Part shown: positions 51,716 through 64,000 of the stretch, piece by piece | How positions within the stretch are numbered: the stretch's first letter is position 1 | Layout: each line of letters starts with the position of its first letter | Source of the DNA: Perca fluviatilis | Lineage: Eukaryota; Chordata; Actinopteri; Perciformes; Percidae | NCBI RefSeq assembly: GCF_010015445.1 | Contig: NC_053114.1 | Span: 33,311,025-33,375,024 of the forward strand | Reading direction: 5' to 3' | Length of the DNA stretch: 64,000 nucleotides | The notes under the pieces: model-generated | What the model saw: the letters and a program-made list of their open reading frames with translations, nothing else | Database searches by the model: none | Told to the model about the DNA's origin: nothing | Program-made: the position numbers and the translations under genes

Positions 51716-51858
51716 TATTTTTTTTTTTTGGGGGGCTTTTCCCTTTTTATTAGATAGTGACAGTGTATAGACAGGAAAGGTGGGAGAGAGATGGGGGATG
51801 ACACGCAGCAAAGGGCCTTAGGTCGGATTCGAACCCGGGCCGCTAGAGGTCACCCCTC
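51716..51858 (-). repeat. SINE relic in reverse orientation
   Basis: On the minus strand it has a B box (GGGTTCGAATCC), GACCTAAGGCCCTTTGCT, then a body ending TCTAATAAAAAGGG. It shares the tail of the SINE at 6187-6350. Confidence 0.6.
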
Positions 51859-51978
51859 TTTTTATATATATTTAATGAGCATTGTTGGACGGAGCCTGAG
51901 ATCCAAGATTTTCATTGCCAACAACTGCTTCTCTGGAAATAATGCAATAAATAACTTGAAACTTGATCAATATGAGGT

Positions 51979-51983
<5 letters not shown>

Positions 51984-52041
<58 letters not shown>
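51984..52041. repeat. (GA)n microsatellite next to the rasgrf1 stop codon
   Basis: 58 bases of GA, read as CT on the coding strand, beginning 6 bases past the stop codon. Confidence 0.95.
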
Positions 52042-52043
<2 letters not shown>

Positions 52044-52046
52044 TCT

Positions 52047-54228
52047 TCATGATGAAGTTTTGGGCTCGATTCTTAGAGATGCGTCGTAAAGGCTCTCCTC
52101 ATCCAGGGCTGAACTGCTGTCCAGCAAGTACTTTGCAACCTATAGCAATAGTGAACATAGACAAAACTCAAAATGAGTGTCCCAAGATGCCATATATATC
52201 TGAAACAAACTGAAATGTAAGCTGTATACTCAAAAAGAAACAACTCCCATTAAGCAAATATACAATTAATGTTGTCTTTATCATTGTCAGATCGTCACAG
52301 GCAATCACGGACTAGCAATCAAAGATACACATTATTCCCAGTAGTTTGTGGATCATACATTTAAACATTGCCTCCTACATGCCACCACTTTATTCTTGTT
52401 AAATAGAAAAATATACAATAAATCTGTTTATTTTTACAATTTAATTGGAAAATGTTGAGTATTGTTAAGTCAAATACCTTTTATGGAACAATACAGACAT
52501 ATCAATAGGAAGACTAAAATGATTTTGCTAAAATAGTAAAGTAAAGTAATACAACAATACCGACAAAAAGATAACCTCACCTTTGGTTGATAATCAATCT
52601 TGTAAGCCGTTTGCTGAAATTGCCGTATTTCTCTTATAATGTGAGATATCTGAAGACAAATGAAATTAAAACACTATAAGACAGAAGCAATGTAAAAGTG
52701 CATGTTATTGTGTGTACTTCAGTACACTGGTGTCCTACCATTCTCATCTTGGAGAAGTTGACCAGGTTATCCTCGGTGTAGTTGGGTGTTCCCTCCTCGA
52801 TGAAGGCCAGGTCAGTCAGGTACATTCCCAGGTAGGGAACACAGGGAGGGTCACAGCTGAGGACGAGACACATGACAGATATAGAGTTATAGTACGCAAA
52901 CGTAAAGAGGAATATATAAAACTTCTCCACCACAATGTGTGAGCACAGGAAAGTGAAACGCTCTAAATACTTACTTCTTCAGAGCTTCTCTCAGGTTTTT
53001 GAATCGCCCCTCTGATGACACCAGCTTCTGTAACTTGTCGATCACAGTCTTTGTCTAGAAGATGGAAAAGCAAAACTGTTATTACCAGCAGGCAAAAATG
53101 TAATGGAAATCTTCTCAATCTTTATTAAAGTTTTATGAACTGAGGACAATTCTATTCAAAATTACAAATATGAGGCTCTCTAAGAGGAAGTTGTCTTCCC
53201 TTCATTTTGTTTCATTTACAAAATTCCCTGTTTAAATTTTTTAAAGTTATTTGAAAAAAATTTAAGTTATTTGAAAAAAAAATTAAAGTTTGAATTACTC
53301 ACTATGGCTAGAGGAAAAAAGCTAAAGTATAGTTTGCCATTTGGGGAATTGAGTAGATCGATACTATTTTCACTATTTTTACTAGGTTCCGGCGTAGACG
53401 CAGAGGGGTCTGCTGGGGTCTGCGGGGCTACGCCGTCGATTTTACGCACGACTATAAAATGGCCTTTACTGTCACTAACACCCACCCCCTACCCCAACCA
53501 TCTTGTTGGTGATTGGCTGGAGTGGTTTGTTGTATTTTGGTGCCTATCCTGTGCCTCTAGTGTTTGTTTGACGTTTACGACCCCTGTGTTGTCTCCCGAG
53601 ATCGGGCATTTTCACAGTATATTCAGGGGGCACGATTTGAGACAAAAATGAAGTCGTGCTGAAACCACGCAGGAATTCCTAGTGCACCTTTAAAAACGAC
53701 AAGTTGGAATTTTATGGGGAGTTGTGTGCTGGAGCGATATCTGGGAGTCTCCGCTGGTTGCTTGGCAACCTCACAGTGGCAACAAAACTCCAAGAAGTTA
53801 CTGCCAGAAAGCATTATACTGTATTTGGTAGTGTACAAACATTAGAGTGGTATCAAACTCCTCAAACTATTCCCTTAGGGCCAGCTGAACTTGATTGTGA
53901 TTACTTGAACAATTAAGCTACAACCTGAAAGTGTTGCACCCAGTTAACTTCACCGTTGGAAGAAAATGTCAGAAATGTCTGATACCTGCTTGGAGACTTT
54001 AAGCCAGGTCTTCTTGAGGCGGAAGACGGAGCTGCGGTTGAGAGAGGATGTGATTTCCAGCATGGCGTTGTAGTTGTGGAGGCAGCGACAGATGTCAGCC
54101 ACTGCCACCCATTTCTCAATCACCCCCACTCGCAGGTTGACATCGTCCCACTGCAGGATCTCTGTGGCGATTCTGTTGCTGATCTGACAAAAAAAGAGAA
54201 AAATACGTAGATAGATAGATACATTCTA

Positions 54229-54315
<87 letters not shown>

Positions 54316-57300
54316 AATACACATTTATCTTTTTAATCACAATACCAGACTAAACACATACATCGTTGAAATGCTTGGTTGTTTTCATAATGTAGGGAGT
54401 TCTCTCATTCTTGTCATTCTTCATCCAGCCTTGACCAAAGAACTCCCTGCAGAAAAAAATATTTTTTTCAAATAATCAACGATGGAAAAACACACCAAAA
54501 TGCACTTAGATCATTTTTATCGTATAGACCAAGTGCCTGTGTTTGTGCGTTTTGTGTGTGCATGCGCGTACACATGTATGTGTGTGTACTCACTCGTATG
54601 GGATGACTTTGAAGACCAGGTGGTCGAGCAGTGTTAGTTGCTCAGCTATCTCCAGGGCAGAGTGGCTCTCAAACGGCTCAGTCTTAGAGTCCTCCATGGC
54701 CTGACACAAAGACACATGCAGTGAAAATCATTATCACAACTAAAGCAAAAATCATTTCAAGAAGTAAGAGGGTTTATTTTATACTGAAAGGGCTTTTGTA
54801 AGCTTTCTCTCACCATCTGCGTAATCTCTTCCAGCGTGACCTGGTTGTCCCCAGGGTCCTCCTGAGTGAGAGTCCTACATGCAAAAAGAGAAAGGTGTCA
54901 TTATTTGACAGTTTTGTCCACAATTGTCATTACCTGAGTAGACATAAATAGATTTGACCTGTCCAAAAGTGCCCAACTTGGGTATTGATTACTCCTTATG
55001 TTCAGTTTTGGTTACAGGCACTTTTGGCTTCAGCTCCTCTGGTTGATAATGTTTGGTATCAATAGGGCATGCTGACAGGTTGGTTGGATCGCACACCATA
55101 CTGGCGTTTCACTCTAGTTTTGCCATGCTGTACCATTGTAAAAGCCTGTTCTGTCTCTCCCGGAGGAAGAGAAAACACTAAATGGATATTCAGAAACTGC
55201 TACACAGAAGAAAAGAGGAAAGATTTCTATAGTTTATGTAGGTCCACTGTCAGTGTCCATGTACATTCTGTGTAGGTCCACCAGGGACAGATTTAGGCCA
55301 GGAACTGTGATCTACCGTATCTCCACTTGCGGTTTTTATTACCATGACTTCAGTTGGCATCAGAAATACTCTTTTCTCTACAGGAAACTGACAAACAGAT
55401 GTGTCACATATGACTGTATGTGTGATGAAGCGTTGATAACAGAAACCCAACCTGATGATGTTGGCAGCTGCCTTTCTTTCCTGTGTCAGGAGCTCTGGGT
55501 CATGCATCACCTCCTCCAGGAAGCCAATTACCCGCATCTTCAGCTCTGTGTTCAACTCAAAGTCCTGAGGACATACACAGAAACAACAGCAGAGTTTGGT
55601 TGAAAGTGTTGTTTTTCTTCTGCAAATGCATACAAAAGATATATTGAAACAAAGAAGAAAAAGAAAACGATAGAAGGGAAGGTGAACTTTACCTGCGAGT
55701 GTTTGGAGACCCAGTGACGCAGCACATTCAGAACTCTGTTTGTGGCAGCTCTCCTGATAACAAACTCTTTGTCCCCATTCCTCTGGTCTGTAGGAAAACC
55801 TGGAACAAAGTGACAGCCAACTAAGTTCCCACACCACAAAGCAATCAGCTGTGTGATGTCACCATTTCCTTTACCTGCATACTGGTTATTTCCTTTACAT
55901 TTTGTTATTTTGCTTCCAGATATAGAAGAAAACTGTTTATCTGACTATTTAAATAACAGTTTTAATAACAAATGATGTATGTATGTAAATATAAATGCCG
56001 TTGCCAGAGTCATATTTGTATCCCATTCCCCCAGACTTTACTCTTGCTGTGCAATGTTTCTAGCTATAACAGTACAAGTACAAAAACTAACAGCATTAGG
56101 GATGTGGTGTGGATAACGCCAACATATTACAGTAACCTGACATAAAGGAAACTTGAGGCACTGAAAAAACAAGTAGTTTACAGTTGATCACTTTTCATTA
56201 GTTTTGCCACATGCAGCCTAGTTAAATCAATGAAATAAAGGAGGCCACCTTGTGGTAATGAGGCATACAACTGCTTTATGCTTTATGTCACTATTGCAAA
56301 ATAATCCAACCAGAAATACAAAGTCATAATCAAGGAGTTTTTTTGTAGTGATTAAACTAGATTTGAGCTACTGTTCATTCCATAATAGTCCTCAACAAGC
56401 CTCTGTATTGGTCAACAGAAGTAGCATCCCCTCATGTGACTGACCTGTGCTGGCGAGCGACATACGACGGTACTTTTCCTTGGTTGGCGTGCCTTCATTG
56501 GCACCAGCAGTGGCAATGGCGAAGGCCGAGGCGGCAGAAAGGGCACTGCGGTTATTGTCCAGCTCCCGGCAAGATGACACCACCATGCCGTTGTTGAAGG
56601 AAAACAGGGAAAACTCTACAGGAAGGGAAACAAAACACCAATATTACAACCCTTACAGCATAGATTTTCAACAGGGGGTCCAGGACCCTTAGGGGGTCCT
56701 CAGAGTTACTGCAGGGGGGCACCAAGTTATTGTTTAATCATTTAAAAAAGATTTTTTTTCCAAAAATAAAATATGTCTGAAAATATACCAAAACATGAGT
56801 CCAACATATTATTAGCAATAATAAATGTTCCTATTTACAGTATGATTTTTTTTTTAATTTACACAACATTGCCTATAGGTAAGATAGCCTGAAGGATTCA
56901 CTGTGCATATGTTTGTGAATGTTTAACATTAAAACATGATGTATGATTATGTCAATAATTATTCTTTTAATAGCTTAGTATTGTATACACCATAACAGGT
57001 ATGTATAGTGGTTTTAGGCCACCCTGCACGTTATTGTAGGCCCAGGTTAATATGCAACTCAATTTTATACAATGTGTTAGGGGGTCCCTACTACGTCTCA
57101 CTTTCAGCTACGGGGTCCTTGGCCTAAAAAACGTTAAAGACCCCTGCCTTACAGTAAACATTTCCGAGCCTCTGACAGGATATCGCTGAAATGGAAAATT
57201 AAGGGAGGCTCTTCAGTTAGGTGATTAAAGGTGATTTGATTCCTTATGTGAAGTGCTGTGGATAAATACTGTACAGTATGTGTATATTTAAACAACTTTG

Positions 57301-60300
57301 TTGACCAGTGGAGGGCAACAGAGAGCTAAAACAGACCCAGCACAGTGTGTCCTGCAGCTCGTGGCAGTGACGGTGTACACTCCACTGTGTCTGCCTCTGC
57401 CTCCCTCCTTCACTCCCTCCCTTCCTCTCTGCCTTCCTCTGTTCAGCCGGGGGCGGTTTGGAAGAACATGCACATCGTTGCTAAGGTACAAGGTTTCCTT
57501 CCACCTACTCACACAAGGCACTGGCTTCCCTTGTATCCAGCACCGTGGGAAGAGAACACACTGGGGATGAATTGTGCCTGACTACCTACGGGGTGGATGC
57601 CCCCTCTCTGTGCGGTACGGGGAGGGCCAGGAGGATGTGGGTGGTTTTTATCAAGACCTTATTTGGCTATAGTTATGTTTGTCATTTTCAAAAAAAAAAA
57701 AAGTTTGCTACAGTCCACTGCAGCAGGGTTTATTTAACTCTATGAGAGAATTACTCTTCTAATCTCAACCTCTTTACACCTGTCACGCACAATCTGACTC
57801 TGCTGGATGGTCAAAATGGATCTGAAACTCACAACCTTATGCTTAGCTTAACACAAAGATTGTGTAGCAAAATCTGATCACTTATTAACAACATGTTGTG
57901 GATTTACTGGGGGTTATGGTTAATTTGTAATCTTTTAAGGTGCTGGTACAGTAGGTGGATGTTTGTTGATTGTGGACAGAGCCAGGCTAGCAATTTCCCC
58001 TTGCTTCCAGTCTTTATGCTAAGCAAAGCTAAACAGCAGGTAGCTTCTTATTTACATATATTTGCTGACATGAGACTGGTATCTTCTCATCTAACTCTCT
58101 GCAAGAAAGTGAATAAGTTGAACTATGGATTTAAGCTTGATACCTCTGTGTAGTCACTACTACACCGCCACTGCTGGCTCTTGAACAGTAACCTGTATAA
58201 AAAGCCAACTGGTGTTACTTCTGCTTCAGGTCTTTTCAGTGCAGTTCCACTGGACAATTGCTCTTTTTAAATTTAATTTCAGTTTAACTGCTCATTTTAT
58301 ATAATGTGGTTTTTAAATCCTCAGCAATCTGCCAGTTGGAATGATTTATTGAAGTGCTCATAGATAATAATAAAATCAGGCCTGTTAAATGTGTTTCGTG
58401 TTACTAATTGTTCTTGATATTGACATGATCTGTTATTATTGATTTGATTTTTTCATATTCTAATTTGCCAAGAACCTCCACTGCAAGCACTCTATGTCAC
58501 TAGCACAGAGCGCTAAGTTACTGTAGTTTGCCAGCTCTTACATTCTTGCCAACTACTTTGTTTTTTAACTGGTGGGATGGGATTCAAAAGTAGATCACAA
58601 GATGTTCTAAAAGTGTCTCAGACATAGAGCCGCTTAAACAGAACACTAGGTCACAACACAATGGCGGAGAGACAAAGTCATACTGCACCAGAGTTTTTGG
58701 ACTTGACGTTCTTGGGTGTTGATGGTGATTTGGGAGGAGACATTTCTGCTTCTGCTTCGTCACTCTGACTTGGCTCCCCATCGCATTCCTCTCTGACACA
58801 CAGATCTGGACAAAAAAGGTTTTTCACTTTCAAGAGAAAAAAGGCAGCAAAGAAGAAGAAGAATAAATGTATGGGGATAACTGTTGGGTTGGGCTTGGGG
58901 GTAGCTAGGAATGGTGAGACTGGGGCAGACAAAAAATGAGCTAAATTCTAAATTCTTTCAGTTTCAGTTTCAGTTTCAGTTTCATTTCATACCATTGTTA
59001 TTAAAACATTTAAATTGGATTTTAAGTATAAAAAAAACCATAAGAACACATGTACTGCTGTTCTTTTGCTGTTCAAACTCAAAGGATACTGTTTAAATAA
59101 GCTGATTATATTTTCTTTTAGACCTCTTACATATGCAAAACATACATCTGTACCACTTTTTAAACTTAATGGGATAGACGGTAAAAGTTGCTCTAGTATG
59201 AATAGAGGATACATAAAAGACACGAGCATCACAGTGGGCTTGTAAAAATCCTACCACACTACAAGTGAACCTCATTAAAACTGAGCAAAATCCCTTGGAC
59301 AGTGATTCTGACCTTGCTTGTTGAGGACAGACTCCTCAGCTTTGCCTTCCGCTTTGGTCTCTCCCTCATCGGGGATTTTGCTGGCCACGGTGCTAGACAC
59401 ATAGAGCTTGTTGATGTCGAGGGTGGTCTTACTGAAGGGTGACATGGTGGAGTGCATGCTTGCATAGCCATTGGGAGAACAGCTGAGTGCAGCCAGGTCC
59501 AGGGCTTTGCCCCCTGTGATGATGGGGATGTTGAGCGAAAGCTTGCGACGGCGGTTGGGCGAGGATGTCTTGGTGATGGAGAGAGGAGGAGGGGAAGAGA
59601 ACTTGCGGCTGACACGCGGCGACGTGGGTGGCTCGCCGTAGAGGAGTTTGTTGCTCTGGCTGCTGGCAAAGAAAAGCTCCAAAGAACTGCAGGAAAAAAG
59701 AGAATGAAAGAGAGGAGAAGAAGACAGAAGGATAGACATTAAGAAGAGCATTTCTCACACCTAAAAAAAACACTTTGGGGATTTTGAGTAGTTGTTTCCG
59801 GTGACCTGAATAGAAAAGAGAGGATAGGAGAGAAATAGTGATAATGGGAGTGCATGGTGCACTTGGTATCTGTACACAGAAGCAGAGAGGGACCACATTA
59901 ACCATAGGGCTCTTCGGGAGCTCCTGCCTCTTTTATTTAAGCTACATTGTTTAAGACAGCATCCTCCTTGCACTGAGAGCCACCCCCTCTGAAGGCCTAT
60001 AAATAGCATGTCAAGTGACAGTGTGGGAGGCACGGGTGCTGCCAACAGCAACCAGCCCAGGGGAGGCCCACAGAGACATGGGGAGAGAGAAACAGAGAGA
60101 AAAGGGGAGTCAGAGAGAGAGAGTGAGAGAGAGGAAAAGTGTGAGAAAGAGACAGAGGTGCAGTGCAAAAAAAAGCAGGGGCAACAGTGAGACTGAGAGG
60201 GAGGGGGCGAGAGAGGAGCAACATAGTGGATATGGATTCCACCATAGGGCTACTGACTGAGAGTGGGCGAATGGGAAGCCTCCAGCCCTGTATGGTGTTA

Positions 60301-62475
60301 GCTGCTGCCATGTTGTGTCTCCTCTCCTAAATTTGCAAAACAGCAAAAGAAAGGAGATGAGAATGGTAAAGATGGGAATGGGGAGGCTGGGAGTATAGAG
60401 GAAAGGAGGATAAGGGGGAGTCGAAAAGAAAATGAGAAAGTCAAAGCTCGAAAAGCAAAGTGGAGAGTCAAAAAACAACACAAGTAAAGTGTGAAAGAGG
60501 AAAAATGAGAAGAGATAATTAAGCAGGAAAAGAGAGAGGAGTAAGACAAAAAGAGGGAAGGAGAGAGGAGGAGAGGAGAGCAGGGTCTGGGTGCAAAACA
60601 CCACCATCAATTTTTAATACCGTACAGCTGCTGCAGATGATGGGAGAAAGTGAGAGAGAGAGGGAGTGAGAAGTCGAGGAGGGAGGTAGGCAGGGAGGGA
60701 GAGAGAAGTTGAGGAGAGAGGGAGAGGGTGGGGTCCTGCAGCAGAGTGAAGGGTTGCCATGGTGACAGCGCAGCGGAGAGAGGAATGGTCAGACTGGTGG
60801 AAAGAAAAAGAAAAGTGAGAGAATGGAAAAGGGTAAAAGAGAGGAATGAGAAAAAAGAGGAGGGGTTAGGTAGAGGTGGGTGGATGCAGGACTCAATTAA
60901 CTGTGATGGTGGACAGAAGACAGAGGAGTGGATGTGTTGGTGTGACCTCTCACTGCCTCTCCTCTAGTCCCTTCTCACCTGGACAGGGTATGATAGCATG
61001 ATGGGCTGCTTACAGACAGCCCATGTGAGAGCAAACACAAATCCAGACACCGGGGGAAGTCCCACCTTTTCACTGTACCATTACAGCACTGTTGCTGCAC
61101 CCTCAGGACAAAATGATGTGGAAATGTAAAACTTTGTTCCTTTTTCAGGTGTCACTAGCTACATAGTCTCGCTTTGCCGGATTCTCCTCCAAAGCGTGCT
61201 AGAGGAGAGTCTGGCTACTCCACATAGCATTTGTGGATGGGAGGAAAATGTGCTCTGGTTTATTGGCATTTCTTTAAACCAATCACAAATCACAAACGTC
61301 TTTGGCGGTGCTAAGCACCGGAGAAAAGCCGTGGTGCCGCTGCAAAAAAGGCTTGGAAGGAACTTGTTTTGGTGGAACGTGTGTACGTTTAAAAGTTGTT
61401 TTAGTAATGCAACAGAAAACTCAGATTGGACAGATAGTCTAGCTAGCTGTCTGGATTTACCTCGCAGATATCTGAGAAAAGGTTAACCATAGTCCTCACA
61501 AATTGACCAGAGTTTAAAATGCCAAGACAAAGGAAGCCCAAGGCAACGGATATCCGACCTAAATGAGTGATTTTCCGGCGGAAACGGAGCAATCCCTGAA
61601 GTGGAACGTCAAGGATATACGACTACTAGCTACATGGATTGGACTAATGAGATCTAGCAGTGTCTTTGTAGCAGTGTTTGCAACTGGTACATCAAAGTTA
61701 AAGTTTTTTTTTTTTTTTTTTTATGAACTAGAGCTTACGACGTTCCCACGATCCATAGACATGGAATCAAAACTAAGCATACCGACTATAATGTAAATAT
61801 GATGTGAAGAAATGTCATCTTGGCATAATAAATGACCAAACAAATAAGACAATGTGTACACACAGAGTAAGCAAAACAAGACATAAAATGTTGGATTCAC
61901 AACAGAAAGGTGACATCTTTAAACTTTCTCTATTAACCTGCAACTAAAATATGGCAGTGGGGACAATTTCATACCAGTGAGCTCATAAAATCCCTAATTA
62001 AACCTCTTGGAATTGCCTCACTCAGGGGATCACTCACCGTGCAGGGATGGCACTGATGGGCTTCTTGTAGATGGTAATGAGCTTGTCCAGCACTACGTCA
62101 GCGCTAGTGAAGACGCGGTAGGAGTGGAGGAAGGTGTTCAGGAAGTCGATGGAGAGGAAGCGCAAGTCGGTCAGCCTCTCCAACAAACGCTCCACGCTGG
62201 CATAGCGGATCTGCAGCACCTTGCAGGAGTTCATCATCTTGCTGAAGCGGATATCGACATCATCGCAGTACAAGCTGGTGTCCGATCTGCGTTCGGGTTT
62301 AACTGAGGTTAGAAATGCAACTCACAGGGATTTAGCTCCCAGTACTTATGCAGCCCACCTCCAGTTAGTACACATTTTTAGTCACATGTGGGTCATTGGG
62401 GAGAGCATTAACATTGCTATGGGTTGGGTATATCCCCACTGGGGAAAAAAAACACTTTAAAACCTATGAAATTAT

Positions 62476-62528
<53 letters not shown>

Positions 62529-63267
62529 ACCTTGAAAGTGAGGAGATCTTTTAAAATTATACACATGTCTGGTTTTCACTTTGAATGGCTGTTTAAAGGC
62601 TAAGGGTTACATTAGGTTAAGGCATGCAGTGATGGTTAGGGTCAGCGCATAGGAATTATGTTATGTCATTGACATGTACAAATGTGTGAATTTGGGCATT
62701 TTAATGTATTTGTCATGTATTTATGTAATGCTAATCTCTGTTTGGGCATGTATAATGTATGCATTTCTGCGCGGTAGCAGACTCTCACTTAATCATCTGT
62801 GGCACGGAGACTTTACTGTTTTCCTCAAAAGCGTTCATCATCAGACCATTGCAGCGGATGTTGTCTATGCACTGTAAGGCAAGCAGACAGAGAAAAGGGT
62901 CTCTGTGAGTATAACAAAGCAAGGGGGTGAGTGAGTTCACAAAAATGTGGACGATACAAGTTTCAACTCCTAATAGCCATAAGAGTTGTTCTATTCTAAT
63001 CTTGGTAATACCTTTGCAGCGTACAGTCTTAGCTCTAATTTTAGTTGGAGTTCATCTAATGATGCTTAAGTCAAATCAGCATTTCACACTCCTGCTGTCT
63101 TATCACACAGGTAAGGACACGTACCTGGCTGATGTCACTTGTCCACGCTGTCTTCTCCTGTCGGGATGAAGCCACCAGGATGATGGTGTAGGGCTGGACG
63201 TCTTTCGGCTCTACCATCACTTTAAAATCCAGATGCTCTGTGTCCTGCCCACTCCTCTCCCCTTTGG
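52047..63267 (-). CDS. rasgrf1: Ras-specific guanine nucleotide-releasing factor 1 (RASGRF1), C-terminal part
   Basis: Exchange factor for Ras and Rac, mainly neuronal and Ca2+/calmodulin regulated. Sixteen exons 5' to 3': 63267-63125, 62871-62789, 62286-62038, 59686-59313, 58805-58689, 56615-56445, 55799-55693, 55564-55452, 54874-54814, 54700-54594, 54446-54362, 54183-53986, 53054-52975, 52856-52739, 52649-52581, 52139-52047; phases agree, 721 residues plus a split first codon. They cover the end of PH2, then [18 protein letters not shown], the REM domain ([19 protein letters not shown]), a Ser/Pro-rich phospho-linker ([20 protein letters not shown]), an acidic stretch, and the CDC25 catalytic domain ([75 protein letters not shown]), ending in [14 protein letters not shown]. 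The start codon, PH1, IQ and DH domains lie right of the window. The linker spacing matches RASGRF1 rather than RASGRF2. Confidence 0.95.
53386..53700. repeat. DNA-transposon-like repeat in rasgrf1 intron
   Basis: GCTACGCCGTCGATTTTACG resembles, as complement, the terminal part of the element at 36720. The other end GTGCACCTTTAA is a common fish MITE end. Boundaries are approximate. Confidence 0.45.
54224..54315. repeat. (TATC)n microsatellite
   Basis: About 90 bases of tetranucleotide filling half of a 178-base rasgrf1 intron (54184-54361). Confidence 0.95.
56655..57145. mobile_element. Probable hAT-type MITE in rasgrf1 intron
   Basis: Left part AACAGGGGGTCCAGGACCC and right part CGTTAAAGACCCCTGCC are roughly inverted. 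Both halves contain GGGGGTCC words and the centre is AT-rich. No duplication was confirmed. Confidence 0.5.
58955..58984. repeat. (TTTCAG)n hexanucleotide repeat
   Basis: Four to five units. Each unit resembles a splice acceptor on the plus strand, but rasgrf1 runs the other way. Confidence 0.85.
60060..60900. repeat. Long polypurine (GA-rich) tract
   Basis: Over 800 bases of the rasgrf1 intron 62038-59686 are strongly purine-biased on the plus strand, with imperfect GAGA/GGGA runs. Open frames there are low-complexity and not taken as genes. Confidence 0.8.
61165..61624 (-). mobile_element. Full-length copy of the 'AGTCT' family
   Basis: 460 bases from AGTCTCGCTTTGCCGGA to the complement of TCGTATATCCTTGACG. 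Flanked on both sides by ACTAGCTACAT (61154-61164 and 61625-61635). It has no open frame and so is non-autonomous. The best copy for defining the family's ends. Confidence 0.8.
62478..62527. repeat. (TG)n microsatellite
   Basis: 50 bases in the rasgrf1 intron between exons 62789 and 62286. Confidence 0.95.
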
Positions 63268-64000
63268 CTGCAGGGCACAAATTCAACAACCTTCATTTTA
63301 GTATGACAGGAAAAAATATATATATACTGAGAGCAAACACCATAAGAAGAAAGAGGAACTTAAAAAACAACAGAAATGACAAAATAAGAAAAATAAATTA
63401 CACTTTAGCTAAGTTCAGTAATTGTTTTCTTTTTTATGTTGACTTATACAGTACATTCGGAATTATTTAACATCAAATGTCTGAAAGAGCCTGAAAATTA
63501 ATAAAAACACCATCCTATGAGAATCTATCTATGAGTATCAAAAACCTGCCTTTACATTGAATGAAAGCATTCTCCTTCTGAAGATTAAATCCTTGAAATC
63601 ATTTAAAGGCCGCAGCAGATATGTGTTTTCCATCTGCAGCCTCTAATTTAGAAAGAGTGGCATGGAAGCACAACACTATTAATCACAATGATCCATTGTG
63701 GTTTCTTGATTGAATCCTGTGAAACCAGTCAACAATTATGAATGTGATTGTTTTGGTTGAATTTGATGGTGGTGAATCAAGAAATATTCTACAGCTACAG
63801 CTCTCTCTGGATAGTCATGTAAACAGGATTATTATGGAGAATTGTCAGTCTTTGCACCCAAAGGGCTCAAAAAAAACTTCACTCATCAGAAAAGGAATGT
63901 AACATGTTATTTATCTGCAGTTTATTAAACTGAATTATTGTAAATGCTCACTTTTTGCTATCCCCCACACAACAGTTTCTATGGGAATGAAAGGTAGAAA
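63268..64000 (-). other. rasgrf1: rasgrf1 intron (partial)
   Basis: No further exon is visible up to the right edge. The next upstream exon (rest of PH2) must lie outside and must end with one base of a split codon, completed to Ala by CC at 63267. Confidence 0.6.

Noticed and set aside
59997..60610. Overlapping Ser/Leu-rich and Glu/Arg-rich frames
   Set aside because: Low-complexity shadows of the polypurine tract; no splice or homology support.

Overview
This is vertebrate nuclear DNA from a ray-finned fish, most likely a percomorph teleost. The evidence is small exons with GT/AG introns, four readable orthologues of vertebrate genes, very many short inverted-repeat DNA transposons of teleost type, tRNA-derived SINEs and long CA/TG microsatellites. 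There are no prokaryotic operons, no CRISPR array and no viral genome. Gene names rest on recognising the translated exons; no search was run.

Layout. (1) 1-33.2 kb: frmd5 on the plus strand. Its first coding exon lies left of the window, so 1-13646 reads as intron 1, packed with transposon relics. Thirteen coding exons (13647-32089) encode most of the FERM domain, the FERM-adjacent region and a C-terminal membrane segment. An extra first exon at 30414-30684 joins in frame to the last exon and predicts a short FRMD5 form without the FERM domain. (2) 35.4-42.3 kb: wdr76 on the minus strand, complete, convergent with frmd5. (3) 42.8-49.3 kb: ctsh (cathepsin H) on the minus strand, complete, 12 exons, with a TATA box and a lysosomal-type E-box at its promoter. 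(4) 52.0-63.3 kb: the 3' sixteen coding exons of rasgrf1 on the minus strand (end of PH2, REM, linker, CDC25 domain); the 5' half lies right of the window.

The genes do not form a pathway. FRMD5 is a membrane/cytoskeleton adaptor, WDR76 a nuclear WD40 protein, cathepsin H a lysosomal aminopeptidase and RASGRF1 a calcium-regulated Ras/Rac exchange factor. In human, FRMD5-WDR76 and CTSH-RASGRF1 are neighbour pairs far apart on chromosome 15; here all four sit within about 50 kb, which suggests old linkage.

The introns hold the mobile DNA: a 2.85-kb hAT element with a dead transposase and a perfect 8-bp target duplication, which itself carries a nested MITE; a roughly 460-bp repeat family present at least six times; several other MITEs; SINE and LINE pieces; and large microsatellites. 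The observations most worth checking are the alternative frmd5 promoter and first exon, the ctsh promoter motif, one wdr76 exon whose splice donor I cannot settle, and several perfect hairpins.
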